Of a stretch of DNA of 64,000 bases, positions 16,221 through 25,375 are shown one piece after another (the stretch's first letter is position 1; every line of letters begins with the position of its first letter). Both the position numbers and the translations under genes were made by a program. This DNA comes from an uncultured Lachnospiraceae bacterium (GTDB lineage: Bacteria > Bacillota > Clostridia > Lachnospirales > Lachnospiraceae). The stretch spans positions 100,833-164,832 of the forward strand of contig CALWBQ010000034.1 in assembly GCA_944376125.1 (NCBI GenBank). The letters run 5' to 3'. A model generated the notes under the pieces. That model made no database searches and was not told the DNA's origin. It saw nothing but the letters and a program-made list of their open reading frames with translations.

Positions 16221-18131
16221 TCAGCTCCCGGCCTGTCTCTCCGCCTCACGGAGCAGCTCCAGAAAGGCGCTGTAGCTTTTTTCTGAAATAAGCCTCTTGA
16301 TAGCTTCCTCATTCATCATCAGCCCCAGGGCCGTCTTATAAAAATGCTCCATATCCTCCTTGCCTTTGGAAATCGACAGAAGGAATACCACCTGAACCTG
16401 ATTCATGTGCCAATATACAGGCTTTTTCAGCACCGCCACCGCCACAAACGTCTCCTCCGTCATAGGAAGACAGGGGTGCGGCATGGCCACCATGGGAATC
16501 AGATCCGTCTGCATCATCTCTTCCCGCTTAAACACCTGTTCCTTAAAATCTGCCGGCAGTTCTCTCCTCTGCTCCACCAGGGTGCAGAGATATTCCAACA
16601 CTTCTTTTCTGGAGGTCCCGTCCAGATCTGCAAAAAACAGATCTTCAGGAAAATACCTGGTGACATCGCCATCCTCCCTCACATCCCCCAGAATATTTTT
16701 CACCTGCGAAATATGGGCTGTGTCTAAAAAGTATTGAATCTGATATACCGGCACTGGAACGCGCGTAGCAATCGGAACAGTGGAAAAAACGCAGTCAATA
16801 TCTCTGAAATCTATTTTCTCCAGCTCCATGCTGCTGCATACCGTGACCTGATTCAGATAATCCCCAAAACATTCCCGAAACCGGTACTCAAACAGCTTTG
16901 CGCTCCCTCCTCCGGTAGCGCACACGAGAACAATATTTCTCTGGTACCGAGTCTTCTTTCTCCGCTCCATCGCCAGTGCAAAACACAGAGCCAGGTAGCC
17001 AATCTCTGCCTCCGGAACCATAGTCCGGAAGTGGGAGGACAGCACCATCGCTGCCTGAGCTGCCACCCCATAGGAAAAGCTGTAAATCTCCCGTATCTCT
17101 TTCAGCATGGAATTTTTCAGAGTAAGATGGTACTTTAACCTTACTCTCAGGGACACCATATGCTTCCTCAGGGCAGTCTGAAGGTCAAAATCTCTGCTGA
17201 AATCCAGCTTAAATATCTTGTAGATATAGTCCAGCATCTCGTTGACCAGCCGGTTGATCTCCACATCTACTACAAGATTTTCATCACTGGCAGCATAGAG
17301 CCCCCGCTTTCCTGAAAATTGTACCGCTAAATACTTAATCTCTCCGACCGGGAGCGCTGTCTTATAAAATTTTTCCAGCATTCCGGCACACTTCTCTGCA
17401 GTCCGGATATCCTTCTCCTGAAGGTAATCCTGACTGTCAAATTCCTCCAAGGTCACTTCAAATCCTCTGCTATATCGAAACACACCGATTCTTAGCTGAA
17501 GAATCAGCTCTGAAAATTCATCATCATAAATTTCATAGCTTCCTGCATTCAGTCCCTCCGCCAGGACGTTCACTGCCTCGGTCTCAGGGAGGAACTCCCT
17601 GCTTACATCATCATAGAGATGACGGCCAGATCTTCTCAGAAGGAATGCCAGGCACTGCCGGCAGCCAAACTCGCCCCCTGAGATTTTCATTCCATACCTG
17701 GGCTTCCTCTCCAGGCCCAGATTAAACATAGATAATATCCGCTCCGCCTGCTTTAAGTCAGCAGAAATTGTCTTTCTGGATACGTAGTACCGGCTGCACA
17801 GTTCCTCTACTTTTATGTAATCTCCGCTCAAAATCAGTTCTGCCGCCAAATACTGAGAACGCCTTTCGGGGGTATCCGGGATATAACGCCTGTGCTGCTG
17901 TTCCAGAAAATGTCCAAAGAGCTCCTGATCGGTGACTGCAAGCCGATAGCCCTCACCGTACTTTCTCTCTATCAAAGCTCCCTGGCCGTTCATCATCTCC
18001 TCCAGGCGCTTCAGCAGACTGCGAACCGTCTTCTCACTGACCTGCAGCCGGGCTGTAAGATCACTAATTTTCAGGAAGTCCTCTCCGTACAGCTCTTCAA
18101 GCAGCCTTTTCACCTGTGGGTTCATCTGCAC
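16221..18131 (-). CDS. BglG/LicR-type transcriptional regulator with PRD, EIIB and EIIA domains
   Basis: The 636-residue protein begins with a DeoR-like helix-turn-helix (ISDLTARLQVSEKTVRSLLKRLEE). A second HTH follows (VEELCSRYYVSRKTISADLKQ). Two PTS regulation domains come next (about 170-390, with His in LRKHMVSLRVRLKYHL). An EIIB-like domain has the Cys in NIVLVCATGGGSA, and an EIIA domain has the His in MVAMPHPCLPM. This is the LicR/MtlR activator layout. It is controlled by phosphorylation from HPr and the PTS. As first gene of the locus it most likely activates the whole operon when the PTS substrate is present. Confidence 0.92.
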   Translation of the reverse strand: MQMNPQVKRLLEELYGEDFLKISDLTARLQVSEKTVRSLLKRLEEMMNGQGALIERKYGEGYRLAVTDQELFGHFLEQQHRRYIPDTPERRSQYLAAELILSGDYIKVEELCSRYYVSRKTISADLKQAERILSMFNLGLERKPRYGMKISGGEFGCRQCLAFLLRRSGRHLYDDVSREFLPETEAVNVLAEGLNAGSYEIYDDEFSELILQLRIGVFRYSRGFEVTLEEFDSQDYLQEKDIRTAEKCAGMLEKFYKTALPVGEIKYLAVQFSGKRGLYAASDENLVVDVEINRLVNEMLDYIYKIFKLDFSRDFDLQTALRKHMVSLRVRLKYHLTLKNSMLKEIREIYSFSYGVAAQAAMVLSSHFRTMVPEAEIGYLALCFALAMERRKKTRYQRNIVLVCATGGGSAKLFEYRFRECFGDYLNQVTVCSSMELEKIDFRDIDCVFSTVPIATRVPVPVYQIQYFLDTAHISQVKNILGDVREDGDVTRYFPEDLFFADLDGTSRKEVLEYLCTLVEQRRELPADFKEQVFKREEMMQTDLIPMVAMPHPCLPMTEETFVAVAVLKKPVYWHMNQVQVVFLLSISKGKEDMEHFYKTALGLMMNEEAIKRLISEKSYSAFLELLREAERQAGS

Positions 18132-18273
18132 GTCTTATTCCCCCAATCTTCTGTTTATAATTATAACATTGGACAAGTATGGACTCTATATCTGATTTTT
18201 CCAATCAAAAACGGTAAATTTTTCTCCGATTTCCAAAAGTGGAAATTATTTCCGTTTTTTCTGTTTGCAGGGC

Positions 18274-18308
18274 AAAAATAGAGGAGCTCCTCAGTGAAGC
18301 TCCTCTAT
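18274..18308 (-). terminator. Terminator of nifJ
   Basis: ATAGAGGAGCT (18278-18288) pairs with AGCTCCTCTAT (18298-18308). On the minus strand the stem is followed by a run of T. It lies 25 bases after the nifJ stop and insulates the PTS locus from nifJ read-through. Confidence 0.85.
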
Positions 18309-18332
18309 ATTATGAACCATTATGTTCAGATT

Positions 18333-21300
18333 TTATTTATTTCCATAGAGAGTAACCAGTTTCTGCAGATACTCATATCTCTCTCTGGACTCGCCTTCAT
18401 TCTTCTCGAACAGATTCTCAGCTCTGGACGGATTCTTCAGGCTCAGGGACAGGTAACGCACCTCGCCCTTCAGGAAGTCCTGATAGCCTTCCATCTTCGG
18501 TGCCTTGCTGTCTAAGGTGAACTTATTCTCAGCAGCCGGGTTGAACCGGAACAGATGCCAGTAACCGCACTCAACAGCCAGCTTCTCCTCAGTCTGAGCC
18601 TTGCTCATGCCCTTCTTGATACCATGGTTGATACAAGGAGCGTAAGCGATGATCAGGGACGGACCCGGATATGCCTCTGCCTCAGCGATAGCCTTGACAG
18701 TCTGATTGTAGTCAGCACCCATTGCAATCTGTGCTACGTATACATAGCCGTAGCTCATAGCGATGGAAGCCATATCTTTCTTCTTAACATCCTTGCCGCC
18801 TGCTGCGAACTGTGCAACAGCACCGGTAGGTGTGGACTTGGAGGACTGGCCGCCGGTATTGGAATAAACCTCGGTATCGAATACCATAACATTGATATCC
18901 TTGCCGGAAGCTAATACATGGTCAACACCGCCGAAACCGATATCGTATGCCCATCCGTCGCCGCCGAATACCCACTGGGATTTCTTAGCCAGGAAGTCTT
19001 TGTTCTTAACGATCTCTTTGCAGGTCGGGCAGTCGCAGCCTTCCAGGGCAGCAACCAGCTTGTCTGTTGCAGCACCGTTGGTAGCACCTACATTAAAGGT
19101 ATCCAGGTATTCCTGGCATGCAGCCTTCACTTCATCGGAAGCGGCATCGCTTGCCATAACCTCTTCCACCTTTGCCTTTAAGCCATCTCTCATAGCCTTC
19201 TGAGCCAGCAGCATACCGTAGCCAAACTCAGCATTGTCCTCGAACAGAGAGTTGGACCATGCCGGGCCCTGTCCCTTAGCGTTTACAGTGTAAGGCGTGG
19301 ACGGTGAGGAGTTGCCCCAGATGGAGGAACATCCTGTTGCGTTGGCAATGTACATTCTGTCACCGAACAGCTGGGTGATCAGTTTTGCGTAAGGAGTCTC
19401 ACCGCAGCCTGCACATGCGCCGGAGAACTCAAGCAGCGGCTTCTTGAACTGGCTTCCCTTAACGGTGGTCTCTTTGAATTTCGCAAGAACTTCAGCCTTC
19501 TCCGGAATGGTCTGGCCGTAGTCAAATACCTTCTGCTGCGGCAAGTTTGCTTCCATGGGTTCCATGGTCAGAGCCTTGTTGCCCTTCATGCCCGGGCATA
19601 CGTTCGCACAGGAGCCGCATCCGGTACAGTCAAGAGTAGAAATAGTCATAGCAAACTTCATGCCGGGCATACCGGTCATATCTTTCATCTTCATGTCGGC
19701 CGGTGCAGCTGCAGCTTCCTCAGCAGTCATAGCAACCGGGCGGATAACTGCGTGCGGGCAGACATAAGAGCAGAAATTACACTGAATACAGTTGTCCGGA
19801 TTCCACACCGGCACATTCACTGCGATACCGCGCTTCTCATATGCAGCGGATCCAGAGGGGGTGCTGCCGTCTACATAATCTACGAATGCAGATACAGGCA
19901 GGGAATTTCCTTCCTGAGCGGAAACTTTGGACTGAATGTTGTTTACGAAATCAACAACGTCTTTTCTGTCTCCTGCTGCTGTGGTGAAGTCGAGGCCCTC
20001 ATCCTCACAGTTCTTCCAGCTCTCCGGAACCTCTACCTTAACAACGCCCTTGGCGCCTGCATCGATAGCAGCCCAGTTCTTCTTAACAACGTCCTCACCC
20101 TTGCGGCCGTAGGTCTTCTGTGCAGCGTCCTTCATCAGCTGGTTAGCCTTCTCAGACGGGATGATGCCGGTCAGCTCAAAGAATGCAGACTGAAGAATCG
20201 TATTGATACGAGTCGGGCCCATGCCGGTCTCGATACCGATCTTAACACCATCGATGGTGTAGAAGTTGATGTTGTGGTCAGCAATGAATTTCTTCACCTG
20301 GCCAGGAAGATGCTTCTCCAGACCTTCCATATCCCACGGGCAGTTCAGCAGGAAGGTACCGCCGTCAACCAGCTCCTGAACCATGTTGTACTTCCGAACG
20401 TATGCCGGATTATGGCATGCTACGAAGTTTGCCTTGTGGATCAGGTAAGTAGACTTGATCGGCTTATGTCCAAAACGCAGATGGGACATGGTAACGCCGC
20501 CGGATTTCTTGGAGTCATAATCAAAGTATGCCTGTGCATACATATCGGTATTATCGCCGATGATCTTGATAGAGTTCTTGTTTGCACCTACAGTACCGTC
20601 TGCGCCCAGACCCCAGAACTTACAGTTGGTGGTTCCCTCAGGAGTGGTAACCAGAGGAGCGCCTACCTCCAGAGACAGGTTGGTCACATCGTCAACGATG
20701 CCGATGGTGAATTTCTTCTTTGCAGTATTGTCATACACAGCAACAATCTGAGCAGGGGTAGTATCCTTGGAACCCAGACCATAACGGCCGCTGTAAATCG
20801 GAACCGCGTCAAACTTGGTTTCCTTCAGGGCAGCAACTACATCCAGGTACAGAGGCTCGCCCTGAGCGCCCGGCTCTTTTGTTCTGTCTAATACAGTGAT
20901 CTGCTTTACAGTATCAGGAATCGCATCGATCAAAGCCTTTGCGCTGAACGGTCTGTACAGACGTACTTTTACAACGCCGACTTTTCTTCCCTGAGCCATC
21001 AGGTAATCGATGGTTTCCTCGATGGTGTCATTCACAGAACCCATAGCGATGATAACATGCTCTGCATCCTCAGCGCCATAGTAGTTAAACAGCTTATAGT
21101 TGGTTCCGATCTTAGCATTTACCTTGTCCATGTATTCCTGTACAATTGCAGGAAGAGCATCGTAGTAGGGATTGCATGCCTCTCTTGCCTGGAAGAAGAT
21201 ATCCGGGTTCTGAGCGGAACCTCTCTCGCAGGGGTGATTCGGGTTCAGGGCATGCTTGCGGAATGCGTCAATCGCATCCATATCAGCCATTTCTTTTAAA

Positions 21301-21869
21301 TCTTCGTAATCCCAGGTCTCGATCTTCTGGATCTCATGGGAGGTACGGAAACCATCAAAGAAGTTGATAAACGGAACTTTGCCTTTAATAGCAGATAAGT
21401 GTGCAACCGGAGTCAGATCCATAACTTCCTGTACACTGGACTCGCACAGCATTGCACAGCCGGTCTGACGACAGGCATAAACATCAGAATGATCTCCAAA
21501 GATAGACAGCGCATGGCTTGCTACGGCACGCGCAGATACGTTGAATACGCCCGGAAGCTGCTCGCCTGCGATCTTATACAGGTTGGGGATCATCAGAAGC
21601 AGACCCTGGGAAGCAGTGTAGGTGGTGGTCAGCGCACCTGCTGCCAGAGAACCGTGTACAGCGCCAGCTGCACCTGCTTCAGACTGCATCTCGGTAACTT
21701 GTACTGTATGACCGAAAATGTTCAGCCTTCCGTCAGTCGCCCATTCATCCGTATGTTCTGCCATGACAGATGAAGGTGTGATCGGATAGATAGCGGCTAC
21801 ATCAGTAAACGCATAGGAAGCGTGGGATGCGGCCTGATTACCATCCATGGTTTTCATTTTTCTTGCCAT
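18333..21869 (-). CDS. nifJ: Pyruvate:ferredoxin (flavodoxin) oxidoreductase
   Basis: The 1178-residue single-chain enzyme converts pyruvate and CoA to acetyl-CoA, CO2 and reduced ferredoxin, the central step of clostridial fermentation. The N-terminal domain starts TMDGNQAASHASYAFTDVAAIYP. Two 4Fe-4S clusters are bound by CIQCNFCSYVC and CTGCGSCANVC (about residues 690-760). The cofactor half has SGACAGCGETPYAKL and, further on, GDGWAYDIGFGG for thiamine diphosphate. A GGAGGAAAG site precedes the ATG. It stands alone with its own promoter and terminator. The symbol does not imply nitrogen fixation; nothing else of that system is present. Confidence 0.97.
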   Translation of the reverse strand: MARKMKTMDGNQAASHASYAFTDVAAIYPITPSSVMAEHTDEWATDGRLNIFGHTVQVTEMQSEAGAAGAVHGSLAAGALTTTYTASQGLLLMIPNLYKIAGEQLPGVFNVSARAVASHALSIFGDHSDVYACRQTGCAMLCESSVQEVMDLTPVAHLSAIKGKVPFINFFDGFRTSHEIQKIETWDYEDLKEMADMDAIDAFRKHALNPNHPCERGSAQNPDIFFQAREACNPYYDALPAIVQEYMDKVNAKIGTNYKLFNYYGAEDAEHVIIAMGSVNDTIEETIDYLMAQGRKVGVVKVRLYRPFSAKALIDAIPDTVKQITVLDRTKEPGAQGEPLYLDVVAALKETKFDAVPIYSGRYGLGSKDTTPAQIVAVYDNTAKKKFTIGIVDDVTNLSLEVGAPLVTTPEGTTNCKFWGLGADGTVGANKNSIKIIGDNTDMYAQAYFDYDSKKSGGVTMSHLRFGHKPIKSTYLIHKANFVACHNPAYVRKYNMVQELVDGGTFLLNCPWDMEGLEKHLPGQVKKFIADHNINFYTIDGVKIGIETGMGPTRINTILQSAFFELTGIIPSEKANQLMKDAAQKTYGRKGEDVVKKNWAAIDAGAKGVVKVEVPESWKNCEDEGLDFTTAAGDRKDVVDFVNNIQSKVSAQEGNSLPVSAFVDYVDGSTPSGSAAYEKRGIAVNVPVWNPDNCIQCNFCSYVCPHAVIRPVAMTAEEAAAAPADMKMKDMTGMPGMKFAMTISTLDCTGCGSCANVCPGMKGNKALTMEPMEANLPQQKVFDYGQTIPEKAEVLAKFKETTVKGSQFKKPLLEFSGACAGCGETPYAKLITQLFGDRMYIANATGCSSIWGNSSPSTPYTVNAKGQGPAWSNSLFEDNAEFGYGMLLAQKAMRDGLKAKVEEVMASDAASDEVKAACQEYLDTFNVGATNGAATDKLVAALEGCDCPTCKEIVKNKDFLAKKSQWVFGGDGWAYDIGFGGVDHVLASGKDINVMVFDTEVYSNTGGQSSKSTPTGAVAQFAAGGKDVKKKDMASIAMSYGYVYVAQIAMGADYNQTVKAIAEAEAYPGPSLIIAYAPCINHGIKKGMSKAQTEEKLAVECGYWHLFRFNPAAENKFTLDSKAPKMEGYQDFLKGEVRYLSLSLKNPSRAENLFEKNEGESRERYEYLQKLVTLYGNK

Positions 21870-21938
21870 TTTACTTTCCTCCTACAAATGTGAGTGATGT
21901 TAGTTTATCCCTTTTTAGAGGGTACTGACCTACCTATC

Positions 21939-21966
21939 ATTATACCAATTTTTAAATAAATTGCAA
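21939..21966 (-). promoter_or_regulatory. nifJ promoter
   Basis: On the minus strand TTGCAA (21961-21966) and TATAAT (21939-21944) are 16 bases apart. The -10 is preceded by TGG, an extended -10. The 5' untranslated leader would be about 60 bases. Confidence 0.75.
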
Positions 21967-22053
21967 ATGCTTATTGTATATGTATAAAAAAAAGTCCACC
22001 TTTTTCGCCGCAGTTCGTTATAAAAATCGCCCGATTCGGCGTGGAGCCTGATA

Positions 22054-22075
22054 TGTGCCCAGAATCCTGGGCACA
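22054..22075. repeat. Perfect inverted repeat upstream of nifJ
   Basis: TGTGCCCAG (22054-22062) and CTGGGCACA (22067-22075) form a nine-base stem with a four-base loop. It lies about 90 bases upstream of the nifJ -35 box, in a 510-base stretch (21870-22381) without a gene. It could be a regulatory site or a remnant of an element. Confidence 0.6.
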
Positions 22076-22100
22076 CTGCTTTATAAATTAGGCACAGCAC

Positions 22101-22136
22101 ATGGATGCTTCCCTGTATTTTACAGGAGGCATCCAT
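22101..22136. repeat. Long imperfect hairpin upstream of nifJ
   Basis: ATGGATGC...CTGTA pairs with TACAG...GCATCCAT across a three-base loop, giving a stem of about 16 pairs with one bulge. A T-rich stretch follows on the plus strand. No plus-strand gene ends nearby, so its purpose is unclear. Confidence 0.6.
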
Positions 22137-22297
22137 TCTGTTTTTGCCTGGAATGTTTCCATGATGCCGTTATCACAGCAATTCCGTGCAACCACGGTTC
22201 ACAAGTTTCCCCCCTCTGATTCAGTAAGAGGTGTTGGGTTCTCTTTCTTTTTTATCTTGGGGTTTTTACATGGACGGCCTTTTGTATGAATAACGCA

Positions 22298-22337
22298 CAA
22301 AAATACCCTCCTTACCGGATGTCCAGTAAAGAGGGTA
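22298..22337 (-). terminator. Terminator of the VanW gene
   Basis: TACCCTCCTTAC (22304-22315) pairs with GTAAAGAGGGTA (22326-22337) with one mismatch. On the minus strand the stem is followed by TTTTTG. It lies 45 bases after the VanW stop. Confidence 0.8.
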
Positions 22338-22381
22338 CATATCACCGCAAACCTGGCGTTTTTCTCTTTATAAATAGGCTG

Positions 22382-24337
22382 TCATACACCTGGTCCATTG
22401 GTGCTGGTCACTGGGCTTGGCGCCACGGAACCCGGGCCTTCTGGGCTGCTCACCCCAGGCCCTGCAGCGGTGGTCTCCGTTCCCGGAGCAGCCGGCGCTG
22501 TCTGTGCCGGAGCGGTCGGAATCACCGCACCCGGCCCCTCAGGAGATGCCCCAGTCTGGCCTGCTCCCGGCTCAGATGCGGCGGTAGTCTCAGCCGAGGA
22601 ACTCTCAGCATTTGACGATTCTGATGGAAGGGAGCCATCGGAAGACGCAATTCCTGGAACTGTCTGGCCATCTGGGAGAGTCTGACCATCCGGGAGAGTC
22701 TGACCATCCGGGAGAGTCTGGCCCGGAAGCGGCACCCACACTCCGGAAGTATTTCTCTTGACAACTGGAGCATGTCCCTTATACGTGGAAGTGTGATCAA
22801 TGTCATCGCTCACAGTCTCACCATCCTTGGTGATCACCAGCCGCACTTCCCACTGGCTCCCGCTGCTCCCGGCGCTGTCCACTACCTCTGTCCCCGGCTG
22901 TACCGACTGATCCTCTACATAAGTAGGAGCCGGCGGATCAATGTCCTTTACCTTGGTTGATTTCAAATCATATTTTACGCCATCTTCCAAAATCGGGATC
23001 GCATAGATGGAAACCGTGCAGGTCTGATTGCTGTAGCTTGCACGAATTCCGATCCCTGCAGATGAATTGTTGACAAATTCATAATCCGGGCCTCCCCAGC
23101 TCACCGTGGCGTCCATACCGGGCGTCACATAGGAAGGCTCAAAAGTGTGGGAACGCCGGACTGTCGTCTTCAGCCCTGCCCGGACAACCGCATTGTACAG
23201 CGTCGTTGAAACCTGGCAGACTCCTCCGCCGATCTCCTGCACCACTTCCCCGTTGCTGTAGGCTGCTGCAGACTGATACCCTTTCGCCTCTGTTCTCTCA
23301 CCTACCCGGTCGTTGAAAGAAAAGGACTCCCCAGGCTGAAGGACAATGCCGTCGATGGCCTCACAGGCCAGGCGAACATTGGTATTTCTCTTGCTGTTAG
23401 CTGTTGTCTTTGTTGTGTACGTGCTGACAGTCTTATATTTTTCCCGCGCTTCCGCCTCTGTGATCTCCGGCTCCACTGTCTCCACCTCTGCCTCAATCAC
23501 AGCATCAAAATCTTTGGAGTCCAGAGCGCTCTGAATGTCCTTCGCCAGCTTTTCCTGGTTCACAGCCTGCCCATTTTCGGCGCCGGCAAAGACAAATTTG
23601 CCTGCAGACGCGTCAAAACTGCTGATAGAACCGTTTTTAGCAGCCTTATCCCACTGAGCGGCAACAGCGGTAACCTCGGCAGCCACCGCCTCTTCCAGAC
23701 CTGATGTGTCCAGTGTGTAAGATTCCTTTGGCTCTCCCTGATAAATCTCCGCCAAAAGTTCGTCTACCTTAGTCTCCATTAAATTTGTGAGAGCGATCGT
23801 CTCCCCATTCCAGGAAACTGTCATATCCCAATGGTACTGCTCTAATATTTTTTCCCTGGCAGCCTCCCTCGAAAGGCCAGTAATCGTTATATTGTCAACT
23901 TTTACTTCCTTCTGGAGCTCCGTCTCAGCTGCGCTGGTAATCTCCTGGGTTTCCTCCGCCTCAGAAGAACGGTTTCTGAATGCGAAGACTGCTATCGCAA
24001 TAGCGATAATCAAGACCACCCCTACGATGGCAATCCACAAATAATTAGGCGTCGGCTTTCTTCTGCGGTTTCCACCTCGGCCTGAAGAAGAGCTGCGCCT
24101 GCTGTAACTGCCGGAAGAGTAAGAAGAGCTGCTTCTGGAGCTCCCCCTGTAGGCCGTCCCGCTTCCCTTTCCAGAAGAAGTCCCTCTGGCGCGGCTTCCG
24201 GAAGAGCTTGTACTCCTGCGGCTGGTGCCCTGAGAAGTCCTGTTTCCGCCCGACAAGGTCCTGGAAAACTCCGAAGAACTTCTCACTGCCCTTTGCTGTG
24301 AGCCGGCGGCCCGGCTTCTGCGACTTAATTCATCCAT
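22382..24337 (-). CDS. VanW family membrane-anchored protein
   Basis: The 651-residue protein has three parts. A cytoplasmic head of about 95 residues is almost all Ser, Arg and Gly. One transmembrane helix follows (WIAIVGVVLIIAIAIAVFAF, about 101-120). The extracellular part has a YabE/YoaR-type peptidoglycan-binding-like region and then the VanW domain (LQPGESFSFNDRVGERT, GGGVCQVSTTLYNAV, RRSHTFEPSYV). A Pro/Gly/Ser/Thr tail contains LPDGQT repeats. VanW domains occur in many clostridial wall proteins; the link to vancomycin resistance is only by name. No neighbour on the same strand suggests an operon. Confidence 0.88.
   Translation of the reverse strand: MDELSRRSRAAGSQQRAVRSSSEFSRTLSGGNRTSQGTSRRSTSSSGSRARGTSSGKGSGTAYRGSSRSSSSYSSGSYSRRSSSSGRGGNRRRKPTPNYLWIAIVGVVLIIAIAIAVFAFRNRSSEAEETQEITSAAETELQKEVKVDNITITGLSREAAREKILEQYHWDMTVSWNGETIALTNLMETKVDELLAEIYQGEPKESYTLDTSGLEEAVAAEVTAVAAQWDKAAKNGSISSFDASAGKFVFAGAENGQAVNQEKLAKDIQSALDSKDFDAVIEAEVETVEPEITEAEAREKYKTVSTYTTKTTANSKRNTNVRLACEAIDGIVLQPGESFSFNDRVGERTEAKGYQSAAAYSNGEVVQEIGGGVCQVSTTLYNAVVRAGLKTTVRRSHTFEPSYVTPGMDATVSWGGPDYEFVNNSSAGIGIRASYSNQTCTVSIYAIPILEDGVKYDLKSTKVKDIDPPAPTYVEDQSVQPGTEVVDSAGSSGSQWEVRLVITKDGETVSDDIDHTSTYKGHAPVVKRNTSGVWVPLPGQTLPDGQTLPDGQTLPDGQTVPGIASSDGSLPSESSNAESSSAETTAASEPGAGQTGASPEGPGAVIPTAPAQTAPAAPGTETTAAGPGVSSPEGPGSVAPSPVTSTNGPGV
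22664..22717. repeat. 18-bp tandem repeat inside the VanW gene
   Basis: Three units of 18 bases (for example CTGACCATCCGGGAGAGT at 22682-22699 and 22700-22717) encode the LPDGQT repeats. The last two units are identical, which suggests recent copy-number change. Confidence 0.85.
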
Positions 24338-24525
24338 ATACGATTCACCTATCTCTATAACATTATCATGTAGTATTCAGATTGTAGTATACCATATTCT
24401 GTGTAAAATGGAATGACGAAAATATTAAATTTTTCCGCTAAATCTTTATTTTTTCGTCAGAATTTACTTATTAATAAAAACATGTTACTATTGTGTTACT
24501 AATGTATTGCAAGGAGGTTTTTTCT

Positions 24526-25371
24526 ATGTCACTGATTGATCTTCATGTCCATTCCAACGCGTCAGACGGCACCCTCTCCCCGACAGAGGTTGTTCGCCTG
24601 GCCTTCTCTTCCGGCCTCAGCGCCATCGCCCTCACAGATCACGATACTACAGGCGGAATTCCGGAAGCTCTGTCGGCAGCCGAGGCTGTCGGAATTGAAG
24701 TGGTTCCCGGCATAGAGCTTTCCTGCGTTTACGAAAAAACTGAAATTCACATTCTCGGGCTGTTCATAGATTGGCAAGCGCCCGATTTTCAGGAAGAGCT
24801 TTGCAGGCTGCTGGCTGTCCGGGAACAGAGAAATAAAGAAATGCTCAGACGATTTCAGGCTGACGGTTTTCCTCTCACATACAGCGACCTGACAGGCGGC
24901 TGCCCGCACACTGTCGTCACCCGCGCCCATTTTGCCCGCGCCCTGACAGAGAAGGGATTCGCCTCCTCCATCAGCCAAGCCTTTCAAACATATCTTCAGT
25001 ACGGAGGCAGATACTGCCTCCGCAAAGAGCTGATTACGCCGGAGCATGCCATGGAGATTCTGACCGCCAACAAGGCAGTCCCTGTCCTGGCCCACCCATG
25101 CCAATATCAATTAGGCTGGGATGAGACGGAAGCTCTGATTGCCTCCCTGTCTTCGCTGGGAATGCAGGGATTGGAAGTCTACCACTCCTCCCACAATCCG
25201 GATCAATGTCAAACACTGCTGTCCATCGCCAAAAAATACCGTCTGCTTCCCACAGGCGGGTCCGATTTCCACGGGACCAACAAGCCAGACATCTCCATCG
25301 GAACTGGCAGGGGAACCCTCCATCTCCCTGGAACTATGCTGGAAGATCTCCGGAAGGCCAAACGCGTGTAA
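24526..25371 (+). CDS. PHP domain phosphoesterase
   Basis: The protein has 281 residues from the ATG at 24526, which follows a strong AAGGAGG site; a start at 24493 would include this site in the coding sequence. The metal-binding motifs of the PHP fold are LIDLHVHSNASDG, ALTDHDTTGG, VPGIELSC, VLAHPCQY and TGGSDFHG. The size and motif set match the TrpH/YciV group, whose studied members are 3',5'-nucleotide phosphatases or 5'-3' exonucleases on short RNA. It is a single gene convergent with the AI-2E-type exporter; only four bases separate the two ends. Confidence 0.88.
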   Translation: MSLIDLHVHSNASDGTLSPTEVVRLAFSSGLSAIALTDHDTTGGIPEALSAAEAVGIEVVPGIELSCVYEKTEIHILGLFIDWQAPDFQEELCRLLAVREQRNKEMLRRFQADGFPLTYSDLTGGCPHTVVTRAHFARALTEKGFASSISQAFQTYLQYGGRYCLRKELITPEHAMEILTANKAVPVLAHPCQYQLGWDETEALIASLSSLGMQGLEVYHSSHNPDQCQTLLSIAKKYRLLPTGGSDFHGTNKPDISIGTGRGTLHLPGTMLEDLRKAKRV

Positions 25372-25375
25372 TCTC

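Noticed and set aside
19752..20891. A 379-codon open frame opposite nifJ
   Set aside because: It is the mirror of a well-conserved 1178-residue enzyme and shows no domain or ribosome site. High GC at third positions often creates such shadows.
18333..21869. nifJ as a sign of nitrogen fixation
   Set aside because: The gene encodes the fermentative pyruvate:ferredoxin oxidoreductase of Clostridia; no other nitrogen-fixation gene is present.
22664..22717. Short tandem repeat as a CRISPR array
   Set aside because: Units are 18 bases without spacers and encode a regular peptide repeat inside the VanW gene.
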